NCBI GenBank assembly: GCA_902806085.1
Contig: CADCVH010000069.1
Span: forward strand, 22,962 to 86,961
Direction of reading: 5' to 3'
DNA: 64,000 bases
Source of the DNA: an uncultured Rubrobacteraceae bacterium
GTDB lineage: Bacteria; Actinomycetota; Rubrobacteria; Rubrobacterales; Rubrobacteraceae
Each line of letters opens with the position of its first letter. The first letter of the stretch is position 1. Of this stretch, positions 1-7,698 are shown one piece after another. The notes below the pieces were generated by a model. It saw nothing but the letters and a program-made list of their open reading frames with translations, was not told where the DNA came from and made no database searches. Position numbers and translations under genes: made by a program.

Positions 1-238
1 GGAGGTCTTCGTGGTCGAAGACGCCTTCCGCTAGGCGGCGGAAGAAGCGGGGGGCGCCGTGTTCGGAGACCTTGCCGCGGGGGCTCAGGATGGCGGCGTC
101 GGGGAGGAGCTGTTTGCCGAGCGGGATCAGGTCGTCCTCGTTCCCGCCCGTCCCGTGCAACAGCAGCAATGTGATACCGGAGCCGTCCCGCTCCCCGGGT
201 AGGTAGTTGTGGACGAAGCCCGCCAGCTCGGCGCTCAT
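1..238 (-). CDS. MhqD-like alpha/beta-hydrolase (phospholipase/carboxylesterase), 3' end beyond the window
   Basis: Partial gene; its start is inside the window and its C-terminus lies beyond base 1. About 79 residues are visible. They show the LLLHGTGGNED oxyanion-strand motif and the SPRGKVSE segment typical of small carboxylesterase/phospholipase proteins. The ATG overlaps the stop codon of the upstream ring-cleaving dioxygenase (ATGA), so the two genes are probably translationally coupled. In Bacillus the same pair (mhqD, mhqO) detoxifies quinones. The catalytic Ser/Asp/His cannot be checked because that part is missing. Family call is good; physiological role is inferred from the neighbour. 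Confidence 0.8.
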   Translation of the reverse strand, partial: MSAELAGFVHNYLPGERDGSGITLLLLHGTGGNEDDLIPLGKQLLPDAAILSPRGKVSEHGAPRFFRRLAEGVFDHEDL

Positions 239-1182
239 GCTCCCTCCTTGCCGGGCACGCGGAGCGGGGTGAGGACCTCTTCGATCTCGCCCCTACGGGC
301 CTCCAGCCAGGCCGGCAGCCTGATCTCCTCGCCCAGGTGTTCGGGGTCCTCATCCGCGGCGAAGCCGGGCGGGTCGGTGGCGATCTCGAACAGGACCCCG
401 CCGGGCTCGCGGAAGTAGACGGACCGGAAGTAGTTGCGGTCGAGCACGGGCGTAACGTCGTAGCCGAGACCCTCTATCTCTTCGCGCACGGCCAGGTGCG
501 TCTCCTCGTCCGGAACCCTGAAGGCTATGTGGTGGACGGTGCCGACGCCCGTGTTTCCCCTCGGAAAGTCCGTCGCGTCCATCACGTCGACCAGGTTGCC
601 GGGGCCGCCGTCGCCCGCGGCGAGGCGCACCCTGTTCTCCGCCTCGTCCACCCGCCGGAAGCCGAGGTGGTTCGTCATCAACTCGATGGTGCGTTCGGCG
701 TCGCGGACGGCGAGGGCGGCGTGGTGGAAGCCCCGGACGGAGTGCTCGGCGGGGGTGGGGCCGTCGTGGCCAGCACGCGTGTCGCTTGAGGCCACGATCT
801 CCAGCCGCAGGCCGTCCGGGTCTTCGAAAGCGAGGACCGTGTCGCCGAAGCGGTCGCGGGGCTTCTGGAAGCGGACGCCGTGCTCGACGAGGCGCTGCGT
901 CCAGAAGCCGAGGGAGGTTTCGGGGATGGAGTAGGAGGTCGTGATGACCTGGCCCGATCCGATCCGGCCTTTGGGGGCTCCCTCCCAGGGGAAGAAGGTC
1001 ATTATGGTGCCCGGGGCGGCGTTGCCGTCGCCGTAGTAGAGGTGGTAGGTGCCGGGGTCGTCGAAGTTGACGGTCTTCTTGACCAGCCGGGTGCCGAGAA
1101 CGCCCGCGTAAAAATCCACGTTTCGCTGCGGCCCGCCGCTTATCGCCGTTACGTGGTGGATGCCCGATGTTCCCGCGCTCAT
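235..1182 (-). CDS. MhqO-like ring-cleaving dioxygenase (two VOC/glyoxalase domains)
   Basis: 315 residues, the usual length for MhqO-type ring-cleaving dioxygenases. Two vicinal-oxygen-chelate halves are visible. The first starts at GIHHVTA (about residues 7-13) and the second at GFHHAALAV (about 150-158), each giving a metal-ligand His, with a C-terminal LFEIATDPPGF motif supplying the Glu. The family opens hydroquinone or catechol-like rings with Fe(II) in the cytoplasm. It overlaps the downstream hydrolase by four bases. A TTGACG hexamer lies about 65 bases upstream of the start, but no good -10 is paired with it. The exact substrate is unknown. Confidence 0.88.
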   Translation of the reverse strand: MSAGTSGIHHVTAISGGPQRNVDFYAGVLGTRLVKKTVNFDDPGTYHLYYGDGNAAPGTIMTFFPWEGAPKGRIGSGQVITTSYSIPETSLGFWTQRLVEHGVRFQKPRDRFGDTVLAFEDPDGLRLEIVASSDTRAGHDGPTPAEHSVRGFHHAALAVRDAERTIELMTNHLGFRRVDEAENRVRLAAGDGGPGNLVDVMDATDFPRGNTGVGTVHHIAFRVPDEETHLAVREEIEGLGYDVTPVLDRNYFRSVYFREPGGVLFEIATDPPGFAADEDPEHLGEEIRLPAWLEARRGEIEEVLTPLRVPGKEGA

Positions 1183-1349
1183 CTGTCCCCCGTCTCTGCT
1201 ACTTCTCCGTACGCCGCCGGCATGTTACCACCCTCGCCTCGAAACCTCGTCAAGAACGCTGGGCTCTATCGCGTTCCTGGTGAAAGCGATCCGAGATCGA
1301 CCGGAACGCCCGGATGAGGGACCGATTGCTACATGGTACCAACGCGTTG

Positions 1350-1700
1350 CTACCGGATGACGGCCTTCTCCAGGCACTCGAGCGACGGATTCGGGGCTCG
1401 GCTTTCGCGGATCACCAGGTGTCCGACAGAGCCCGGTTCACGTCCACCACCCCGGGCGTGATGAGGCCCCCGCCGCGCCCTGGCCGCCTCCTCGGCCAGG
1501 CGCTCCTCTCCCCGCCTGCGGTTCGGGAGGCCCGTGTGGTGGTCGGTGCCCGAGAGCCCCTCCAGCGAGCGCACCGTCGAGTCCATGTGCTCGGCGGCGT
1601 AGCGCACGTCGGCCATGAGCCTGCCCGCCTCGTCCTTCGCAGGCTCGAGGAGCAAGGGGGCGAGAGGGGGAGACCTCGGCCGGGCGGGAAGGTCCGGAAC
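1350..1700 (-). pseudogene. Decayed GGDEF-domain relic
   Basis: A reading frame on this strand encodes the classic start of a GGDEF domain, GTDHHTGLPNRRRGEERL (compare DxLTGLPNRR), preceded by a helical stretch. It then loses the domain: no GGDEF signature follows. A second frame downstream holds a VDVNRALSDTW-like segment resembling the next GGDEF block. This fits a frameshifted, truncated diguanylate cyclase just downstream of the intact GGDEF gene on the same strand. The N-terminus cannot be placed. Nothing else is visible in the 1183-1874 gap. Confidence 0.5.
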
Positions 1701-1874
1701 CGGAGCGACAGCCCGCGCTCTTCGTCGAGGGGGAAGCGCCGCGAGTCGCGCCGCGGGAGTTACTGGGTTCCGGGCTCAGGGACCTGGCCATCGATCGCGG
1801 CCTCACCCTAAGACGGTCGAGGGCCGGCCGGGTCGGCCCGAGGAGTAGGCGTGTCGCGACGCGGCGTGCCATCC

Positions 1875-3854
1875 CTAGGGGGCGCGGGTGCCGGCTTCGT
1901 CCGAGTCCCCGCGGCGTGCCTTGCCCTCTCGTTTCGCCTCGTACATCGCCGCGTCTGCTTCGCGCAGCAGGTCGGCCGGCCGGACGCCCGTGGGGTCCGC
2001 GCTTGGGTCCGCCAGGGCCGCGCCTACGCTGGCCGAGACGGAAACCTCGAGACCGGCCAAGACGACCGGAACGCGCAGCGCCTCGCCGACGCGCAGGGCC
2101 GCCTCCTGGGCCTCCTCCCCGGCGACGTCCTCGAGCAAGACGGCGAACTCGTCGCCGCCGAGGCGGGCGACTGTGTCCCCGGGTCTGACGCAGTCCGATA
2201 GCCGCCAGGCCGTCTCCACCAGCAGCCGGTCGCCCACCTCGTGGCCCAAGGAGTCGTTCACGGCCTTCAGGCCGTCGAGGTCCAAAAAGAGCACGGCGAC
2301 GCCGCCGCCGGGCCCTCCGGCCGGGCGACCTCTGGAGAAGGCCCGGGCGAGGGCGTGCTCGAGGCGGTCGAAGAACAGCCTCCTGTTGGGCAGGTCGGTC
2401 AGGGGGTCGTGCAGGGCTTGGCGCTCGAGTTGCTCCTCCAGCGCCTTGCGCTCCGTCCCGTCCTCGACCACGAGGACGAGGAACCGGGCATCGCCCTCGC
2501 GCACGAGCGAGGCGGTGAGCCGGACCCACAGCACGCGCCCGTCCTTCCTTAGGTAGCGCTTCTCGGTCCGGTAGTGGTCCCTCTCGCCGTCCAGGAGTCC
2601 CTCGTAAGGCGTCTCTGCGGTCCCGAGGTCGTTCGGGTGGGTGAGGTCGGCGGGGCCCATGGTGCGCAGCTCCTCCTCGCCGTAGCCGAGCATCGCCCGC
2701 AGCGCGGGGTTGCTACTCACCAGGCGACCCGAGGAGAGGTCCACGAGCGCCACGCCCACGGCCGTACCCTCGGTTATCGCCCTGAGGCGCGCCTCGCTCG
2801 CCTTGAGGGCCTCCTCCGCCCGCCTGCGTTCGGTGACGTCCCGCAAGACCACGAGCCTTCCCGCGAGACCCCCTCCCCGGTCCCGCAGCGGCGAGAGGAC
2901 GATCTCATGGTCGCGCGCCCCCGCGCCCGTCCCGATCCTCGCCTCCCCGCGCGCCTCGTTCGCGCCGTCTTGATCTTGCAGGAACCTGACTGCCCCGTCG
3001 GGCAGTACCCGGTCGGCGCCCATCCCCGCGGTCTCGGAGGCGGAGCGGCCGAGCGCGCGCTCTGCGGCGGGGTTGAGGTCCACCACCCGGCCCCGGATGT
3101 CGAGAACGACGACCCCGTCGCCCATGCCCCCGAAGACGGCGTCGCGCGCCACGGGCACGACGTCCAAGAGCCCGCGGCGGGAGAGGCCCCACGCGAACGC
3201 GGCGCCGGAGACCGCGAAGGCGAAGGGCGCGGGGTCGGGCAAGCCGGCCGGGAGCAGGCCGAAGACGTTGAGGGCGTTGCCCGCCCACGGCACGCAGACC
3301 CCCACCAGCAGGGCCGCCCTCTGCCCGCGGTACAGGCGTGCCGAGAACAGCGCTCGGAAAAGCAAGGCGGTGCCGAGCAGGACGAGGGCGTACGAGTATG
3401 CCAGGTTGGCCCAGAACCAAGGGCCGTAGACAGGCTCGGCAGTCGGAAAGGGCCCGGGCGCGCCCAGCCCCCTGGAACCCCAGAAGAAGCCGTGCCAGTC
3501 GTTAGTGAAGACAGCCGCGAGCGTGGCGAGCGAGAAGGCGGACAACAGCGCGAGGTTGCGGCGTGTCAGCCGGTCGCCCCGGCCGGTGTAGGCGAGCGCG
3601 AAGGCCAGCCACGCCGGCGGCACCGCGACTATGCCGAGGTACTTGACGTCGCCCCAGAAAAACTTCGTGGTCGTCTCCACGGCGCCCAGGGACAGGCCGT
3701 AGGCCGCAGCCCACCACGCCGCCGCCGCTGTCAGGAGCGCCAGGGCGGTCGCGCCGGGCACGCCCCGACGCCTCCAGGCGTAGGCCGCCAGGAAGAGCAG
3801 CGCGGCCCCGGCCAGGAGCAGCACGATAGGGTAAGGTGCGTACTGCCAACTCAT
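1875..3854 (-). CDS. Membrane diguanylate cyclase: 7TM sensor, two PAS domains, GGDEF
   Basis: 659 residues. Residues about 1-225 are hydrophobic with seven predicted helices (histidine-kinase-type 7TM sensor region). PAS domains follow at about 235-350 and 355-475, the first ending in DVTERRRAEEALKASE. The C-terminal GGDEF domain (about 485-645) starts at DPLTDLPNRR and has an intact RLGGDEF signature. An RPGD motif five residues before it matches the inhibitory I-site (RxxD), so product inhibition by cyclic-di-GMP is likely. It faces the HD-GYP gene across a 358-bp divergent gap. The ligand sensed is unknown. The GGDEF call is firm. Confidence 0.92.
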   Translation of the reverse strand: MSWQYAPYPIVLLLAGAALLFLAAYAWRRRGVPGATALALLTAAAAWWAAAYGLSLGAVETTTKFFWGDVKYLGIVAVPPAWLAFALAYTGRGDRLTRRNLALLSAFSLATLAAVFTNDWHGFFWGSRGLGAPGPFPTAEPVYGPWFWANLAYSYALVLLGTALLFRALFSARLYRGQRAALLVGVCVPWAGNALNVFGLLPAGLPDPAPFAFAVSGAAFAWGLSRRGLLDVVPVARDAVFGGMGDGVVVLDIRGRVVDLNPAAERALGRSASETAGMGADRVLPDGAVRFLQDQDGANEARGEARIGTGAGARDHEIVLSPLRDRGGGLAGRLVVLRDVTERRRAEEALKASEARLRAITEGTAVGVALVDLSSGRLVSSNPALRAMLGYGEEELRTMGPADLTHPNDLGTAETPYEGLLDGERDHYRTEKRYLRKDGRVLWVRLTASLVREGDARFLVLVVEDGTERKALEEQLERQALHDPLTDLPNRRLFFDRLEHALARAFSRGRPAGGPGGGVAVLFLDLDGLKAVNDSLGHEVGDRLLVETAWRLSDCVRPGDTVARLGGDEFAVLLEDVAGEEAQEAALRVGEALRVPVVLAGLEVSVSASVGAALADPSADPTGVRPADLLREADAAMYEAKREGKARRGDSDEAGTRAP

Positions 3855-3916
3855 AGAAACTCGTAAAAGCTAGGTTGCCCGTCTCGCTCGCCGCGAAACG
3901 TCCGTGGTACGGGACC

Positions 3917-3947
3917 AATATACGGGGCCGATGCCCTGCCGGATCAA
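3917..3947 (-). promoter_or_regulatory. Weak candidate promoter for the 7TM-GGDEF gene
   Basis: TTGATC (3947-3942) and TATATT (3922-3917) on the minus strand are separated by 19 bases, longer than the preferred 17. It is the only promoter-like pair seen in the 3855-4212 divergent region, which otherwise shows no ORF or repeat. Confidence 0.3.
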
Positions 3948-4212
3948 CCGGGTCCGAATACGGGGCCCCACGGTTCTGATCGCTGTCGAACGCGGGTCGT
4001 CGCCTTCTGCGCGGCCGTGGCCCGGGGCTGCGGCCGACGCAGTGCCACCTCCTCACTCGCGGGGGACGCGCAAGGGACCGACCGGGGCTGAAGAGTTCGC
4101 AGCAACGTGATAGGCTCGAAGCCCTCGGACCTCGTGCTACCGTGAACTCCTCGGGAGGAGCCTCCTGCAAGCGGATGAGGAAGACAAGGGGAAACCGGTC
4201 GCCGCGGGTGAG

Positions 4213-5289
4213 TTGTCCGTGTTGGCCGGTCTCGCCTACCACCGTTCGTCCGACCTGGTGGAGAGGGTTCTTGCCACGGCCCGCGAGCAGCTGGGCATGG
4301 AGGTCGCCTTCGTCTCCGAGTTCGCCGGAGGCCAGACGGTGCTCCGTTCCTTGGGAGGCGACGCCGAATCCTTCGGCTTCCGTAAGGGCGCCGGGACGCC
4401 GCTGGAGGACTCTTTCTGCCGGCGGGTGATCGAGGGCCTCGTACCGAGCGTGGTCCCGGACGCCGGCCGGGACGAGGCCGTCAGGGATCTCGGCATCACG
4501 CGCGCCGCGGGAATCGGCTCTTACGTTGGGGTCCCGCTGCAGTTCTCCGACGGCCGCCTCTACGGCACGGTGTGCTGCATGAGCCATTCGCCTGACCCTT
4601 CCCTTCGCGAGCGCGACGCGGGGTTTATGGGGGTGCTTGCCCGCCTCATAGCCGAGCAGCTCGAGCGGGAGGAGCTTCAGTGGGAGAAGCGCCGGCTGGA
4701 ACTCAGGGCGATGGGGGTCGGCGCCCTGCTCGCCGCGCTGGAGGCCCGCGACGGCTACACGGGCGAGCACTCCAGGGCCGTGGTCGGCCTCTCGGTGGCC
4801 GTGGCACGCAGGCTGGGGCTTCCCGAGGAGGAGGTCGCCGACGTCGAGCAGGTGGCGCTCCTGCACGACGTCGGCAAGATCGGCGTGCCCGACTCGGTGC
4901 TGAACAAGCCGGGGCCGCTCGAGGCTGGGGAGCGGGCGCTGATGCGGGAGCACCCGGCGATCGGGGAGCGCATCGTCGCTTCGATAGAGGGCCTCGCCCA
5001 CCTCGCCCCCTTCGTTCGCGCAGAGCACGAGCGCTGGGACGGCGGGGGCTACCCCGACGGCCTCTCCGGCGAGCGGATACCCTTGGCCAGCCGCGTGGTC
5101 TTCGCCTGCGACGCCTTCCACGCCATGACGTCCGACAGGCCCTACCGGGAGGCGATGGGCCTCCGGGAGGCGCTGGAGGAGCTGAGGAGGAACGCCGGCA
5201 CGCAGTTCTGCCCCGGTACCGTGCGCGCGCTCCTCGACGTCGTCGAGCCCGACCGCAGCGACACAAGAGGCTTCCCAACGGGCGGGTAG
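4213..5289 (+). CDS. GAF-HD-GYP cyclic-di-GMP phosphodiesterase
   Basis: 358 residues from a TTG start. In-frame stops at 4108-4113 rule out a much longer protein, and no ATG or GTG lies between them and the TTG. A GAF domain covers about residues 5-150, and an HD-GYP domain follows from about 165. Its metal site LLHDVGKIGVPD (HD at 218-219) and the GYP signature HERWDGGGYPDGLSGERIP (GYP at 279-281) are intact, so it should hydrolyse cyclic-di-GMP. It is transcribed divergently from the diguanylate cyclase. No receiver or membrane segment is present, so input must come through the GAF domain. Confidence 0.92.
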   Translation: MSVLAGLAYHRSSDLVERVLATAREQLGMEVAFVSEFAGGQTVLRSLGGDAESFGFRKGAGTPLEDSFCRRVIEGLVPSVVPDAGRDEAVRDLGITRAAGIGSYVGVPLQFSDGRLYGTVCCMSHSPDPSLRERDAGFMGVLARLIAEQLEREELQWEKRRLELRAMGVGALLAALEARDGYTGEHSRAVVGLSVAVARRLGLPEEEVADVEQVALLHDVGKIGVPDSVLNKPGPLEAGERALMREHPAIGERIVASIEGLAHLAPFVRAEHERWDGGGYPDGLSGERIPLASRVVFACDAFHAMTSDRPYREAMGLREALEELRRNAGTQFCPGTVRALLDVVEPDRSDTRGFPTGG

Positions 5290-5763
5290 CGAGTGTGTCG
5301 TTTTGAGGACGGCGTCCCGCGGGCGGTGCGAAAGACGCCCCGCCGGGGTAACGCTGTCGCATAAAACGACTCCACGGGTCGGGCCCGTTTTGCGCGACCG
5401 TAATGTGGACTCGGCATGAATCTTTATTCGTCCTTGTAACACCGGCCCGATTTTGGATCCCCAGCAGTGCTTTTTGGGTCCCCCGGGTTCCCGAAATCCC
5501 GCATACCCATTCATCGCGGCAGATGATTATGCGTTCAACTCCGGAGGATCGCTCTTCTAGGACGTACGGTGAATGAGTGGGCGTGGTGCGCCAGCTGGTG
5601 CGCCAGCTGGTGCGCTAGCTGGGTCGGGGGGGCCGACGAAGCGCCCGTCGAGGGTGGTAGGTAGCCAAGCGACCGCGACAAGGTCCTAGGGACCACTCCG
5701 GCCCCTTTCGCCTCATGATCTCATAATGTGGCCTACGGCGTTCCCGTGGCATTCGAGTATCTG
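5290..5763. other. Intergenic region with a short tandem repeat
   Basis: 474 bases without a convincing gene between convergent genes. It contains the 12-bp direct repeat listed separately. No hairpin followed by a T-tract was found, and short ORFs here have no recognisable motif or ribosome binding site. Confidence 0.6.
5585..5620. repeat. Three tandem copies of a 12-bp unit
   Basis: GGTGCGCCAGCT occurs at 5585-5596 and 5597-5608, followed by GGTGCGCTAGCT at 5609-5620 (one mismatch). The copies are directly adjacent and create two CCAGCTGG palindromes at the junctions. They are too few and too short for a CRISPR array. They could be a protein-binding site or simple slippage. Confidence 0.85.
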
Positions 5764-6222
5764 TCAGTCACCGCGTTTGTGTTGTAGATCCGCCAACAAC
5801 CCGCGCAATCCTGCCGCCTCTTTGCTCGAGGCGGGAACCTCACCGTCGACCAGGGGGCGTACGTCTCTCTCGATGCGATCCGGCTTGTCCCCGAAGCCGC
5901 GCTCTTGCTGCCTCAGGTCTTGCGCGCCGGGGCCCTGCAGGAGACCTTCGAGGCGCCCTACGGATTGCGCAAGGGCTTCTCCGCCCGGCGCCTCGCGCAG
6001 CAGCCGCTCGAGTCCGGTCCCGAGAAGCAGCCCGAAGACCGCGAGCACAAGTATCGTGCCGCCGAGGCCCGCGACCAACTCCGTTGCCACCTTTCGGATG
6101 ACGTTGCCCGGGCCGAAGAGGCGGGCTGCCGCGGCGACCGCGGCGCCCAGGAGGGCCGCGGCCGCCAAACCCGGAACGGAGATTAGCTTCGTCAACGCCG
6201 AGCGTTCGGGCTCTTCTCCCAC
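5764..6222 (-). CDS. Small two-helix membrane protein, function unknown
   Basis: 152 residues. Two strongly hydrophobic helices lie at about 13-35 and 48-70. A charged C-terminal half follows, rich in Glu, Arg and Gln (cytoplasmic tail with coiled-coil character, about 75-150). No domain is recognised. It is the last gene of a leftward run of small stress-type proteins, 143 bases beyond the frameshifted gene. A membrane-associated accessory role is only an inference. Confidence 0.6.
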   Translation of the reverse strand: MGEEPERSALTKLISVPGLAAAALLGAAVAAAARLFGPGNVIRKVATELVAGLGGTILVLAVFGLLLGTGLERLLREAPGGEALAQSVGRLEGLLQGPGAQDLRQQERGFGDKPDRIERDVRPLVDGEVPASSKEAAGLRGLLADLQHKRGD

Positions 6223-6365
6223 GGGGGCATCCTACGCAGCACCGGGGCGCCCCGCAGACGACGGCCGCAGGCGACGGCCGCACGAGCGGGTACGTGGGCA
6301 AGGTGCTGCCCGGGGGACCCGCCGACGAGTTCGGCGTCCCGGAAGGCCCGCGCCGTTCTCGGAGG

Positions 6366-6630
6366 CTAGGAAAACGCGCCCCCGAGGAAGTCGGACTTGT
6401 CGACCGTCCTCGCTCCCTCGGGGGCCCTTACGCGCACGTACCCGATGTCGGCCCGGGCCTCCAGCAGAAACGCGAGGTCGTCGAAGGTTATGGGCTCCAA
6501 CGTCTCGTCCTCTTCGGCCAGGTCGGGCCGCTCGCAGACGATGGCGGCCTTCCCACCGCCCCCGGGGACCTACCTCCTCGATGGCGGGGGCTCCGTCCTC
6601 GGTCACGGCGTAGTAGCTGTCTTTATCCAT
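6366..6630 (-). pseudogene. Small acidic protein gene with an apparent +1 frameshift
   Basis: The ATG at 6630 begins MDKDSYYAVTEDGAPAIEEV. A second frame continues GGGGKAAIVCERPDLAEEDE and runs on through an acidic, well-formed sequence to DFLGGAFS and a TAG at 6366. The open span is 265 bases, not a multiple of three, so one extra base near 6570 (in the run of G and C after GAGGAGGTAG) would break a gene of about 87 residues. Either the gene is truly frameshifted or the assembly carries an indel. The start is three bases from the CsbD-DUF2188 stop, so it sits in that operon. Function is unknown. Confidence 0.6.
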
Positions 6631-6633
6631 CCG

Positions 6634-6969
6634 TTACCCGAAGGTTTGCCCCGTCCGTACGGTCCCGTCTTGCTTGTAGACGAGCATCTGGCTGGGCCGC
6701 CGACTCCTCGCCAACCCCTTGGCGTTGGCCAAGGCTTCGCCCTCGGTCTTGTGCACGCTGGTGGATCGGCCCGCCCCCTCGGCCCGAACCTTCCACCCCC
6801 CGTCGTCGTGGGCGCTCACGCAGTAGGTCGTCCTCTTGCCTATCCTCCGCGCAGCCCGCCCCTCGGCTTCCAGGGTCTTGTCCCCCTGCATCCTACCGGC
6901 GGTCTCGGCCGCCCGTCCGGGTGCTTTGTCGGAGGCTTCCTCGGCGCCGCTGTGCTTCCTCGCGCCCAT
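6634..6969 (-). CDS. CsbD-like segment fused to a DUF2188 domain
   Basis: 111 residues, ATG preceded by GGAGGAG. Residues about 18-42 (AAETAGRMQGDKTLEAEG) match the CsbD pattern. Residues about 48-111 form a DUF2188 domain: YCVSAHDDGGWKVRAEGAGR, then a TEGEALANAKGLAR helix, then QDGTVRTGQTFG. DUF2188 proteins are short and uncharacterised, and CsbD proteins belong to general stress regulons in several bacteria. A second DUF2188 copy opens the larger gene at 7699-8919, so the module is reused here. The fusion arrangement is unusual. Confidence 0.75.
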   Translation of the reverse strand: MGARKHSGAEEASDKAPGRAAETAGRMQGDKTLEAEGRAARRIGKRTTYCVSAHDDGGWKVRAEGAGRSTSVHKTEGEALANAKGLARSRRPSQMLVYKQDGTVRTGQTFG

Positions 6970-7018
6970 GCCGCTGCTCCTCCGCTCCCATCCCGGGTGC
7001 CTGTACGGCGCCAGACGC

Positions 7019-7067
7019 GCGGGCGGGCCGGGGTGTCGGGGAGGCCCCGAGGCCCCGGCCCGCCCGC
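7019..7067 (-). terminator. Large GC hairpin between the CsbD gene and the CsbD-DUF2188 gene
   Basis: Perfect 15-bp inverted repeat (7019-7033 with 7053-7067) enclosing a second 6-bp hairpin (7036-7041 with 7045-7050). It lies just after the stop of the CsbD gene at 7078. There is no T-tract, so it is either a GC-type terminator or an mRNA-stabilising structure. Confidence 0.6.
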
Positions 7068-7077
7068 TGGCGTGCGG

Positions 7078-7257
7078 CTACTTCAGGAGGTCTTTGACGG
7101 CGCCCTTCTTCTTCTTGAGGGTGCCCTTGTCCTGGTTGGCGCGTCCCTCCGACTTCAGGTCCTTGTTGCCGGTGAGCGAGCCCGTGGCCTCCTTGGCGCG
7201 GCCCTTGACCTTGTCCATAACTCCCTCTGTCTTGTCCCTGCTGCTCCTCTTGGACAC
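7078..7257 (-). CDS. CsbD family stress protein
   Basis: 59 residues from GTG 7257, chosen over longer upstream starts because AAGGAAGGA sits directly before it and the CsbD match begins right after. The sequence carries the family core DKVKGRAKEATGSLTGNKDLKSEG and a Lys-rich tail ending KKKKGAVKDLLK. It is highly charged and probably a small helical cytoplasmic protein. CsbD in Bacillus belongs to the SigB general stress regulon, but its activity is unknown. It is flanked by hairpins on both sides. Confidence 0.85.
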   Translation of the reverse strand: MSKRSSRDKTEGVMDKVKGRAKEATGSLTGNKDLKSEGRANQDKGTLKKKKGAVKDLLK

Positions 7258-7310
7258 TAATCCTTCCTTTCTTCGGTCGGCTTGCTTTCGTGGAGTTGGA
7301 CACACGAGGA

Positions 7311-7334
7311 GGCCGGGGACGTTACACCCCGGCC
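7311..7334 (-). terminator. Hairpin upstream of the CsbD gene
   Basis: GGCCGGGG (7311-7318) pairs with CCCCGGCC (7327-7334) around an 8-base loop. It lies between the 26-residue membrane peptide gene and the CsbD gene and may separate their transcripts. No T-tract follows. Confidence 0.45.
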
Positions 7335-7424
7335 CCGCGGCGAGGGTTCGAACCGAGGCCGCCGTCGGCCCCCGGCTCACTGCTCACGCCGGCCCGTTGG
7401 CGGCCACCCTCCACTAGCCGAGTT

Positions 7425-7505
7425 CTAGATAAGCTGAGAAAGCAACAGAAGCGCGACTAGCACCAAAATGATCACCACCAGTACGTAAACCAGGTTGTTC
7501 GGCAT
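7425..7505 (-). CDS. 26-residue single-helix membrane peptide
   Basis: Short ORF, ATG at 7505 and TAG at 7425. It encodes MPNNLVYVLVV followed by a continuous run of Ile, Leu, Val and Ala ending LLSQLI. Apart from the first few residues it is one transmembrane helix. The start is preceded at good spacing by GGGAGGAT. Tiny hydrophobic peptides of this kind are common beside CsbD genes in stress clusters. The reading frame and ribosome binding site are direct observations; expression is inferred. No family name can be assigned from sequence alone. Confidence 0.65.
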   Translation of the reverse strand: MPNNLVYVLVVIILVLVALLLLSQLI

Positions 7506-7698
7506 CACGGACCTATCCTCCCTTCTATAATCCCTGTATCGAGTTCGCGGCCGGGGTATGTTGAGAAACAACCACGGGCGCACCTTCTTGGAACCCCCTC
7601 GGGACGGGTTCTGGGGACATGCCTTCCGCGCACTCGTGCGAAAGACAAGGGGGCAACAACCCCCGTTCCCTCTTACGATCCCCGTGTGGGGGCTTCTT

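Noticed and set aside
3502..5514. 670-residue minus-strand ORF opposite the HD-GYP gene
   Set aside because: Composition is Arg/Pro/Gly-rich shadow sequence and the complementary strand carries intact GAF and HD-GYP motifs.
5585..5620. Tandem repeats considered as a CRISPR array
   Set aside because: The units are contiguous without spacers and only 12 bp long.
7345..7356. GGTTCGAACC, resembling a tRNA T-loop
   Set aside because: The flanking bases do not form a T-stem, acceptor or anticodon arm.
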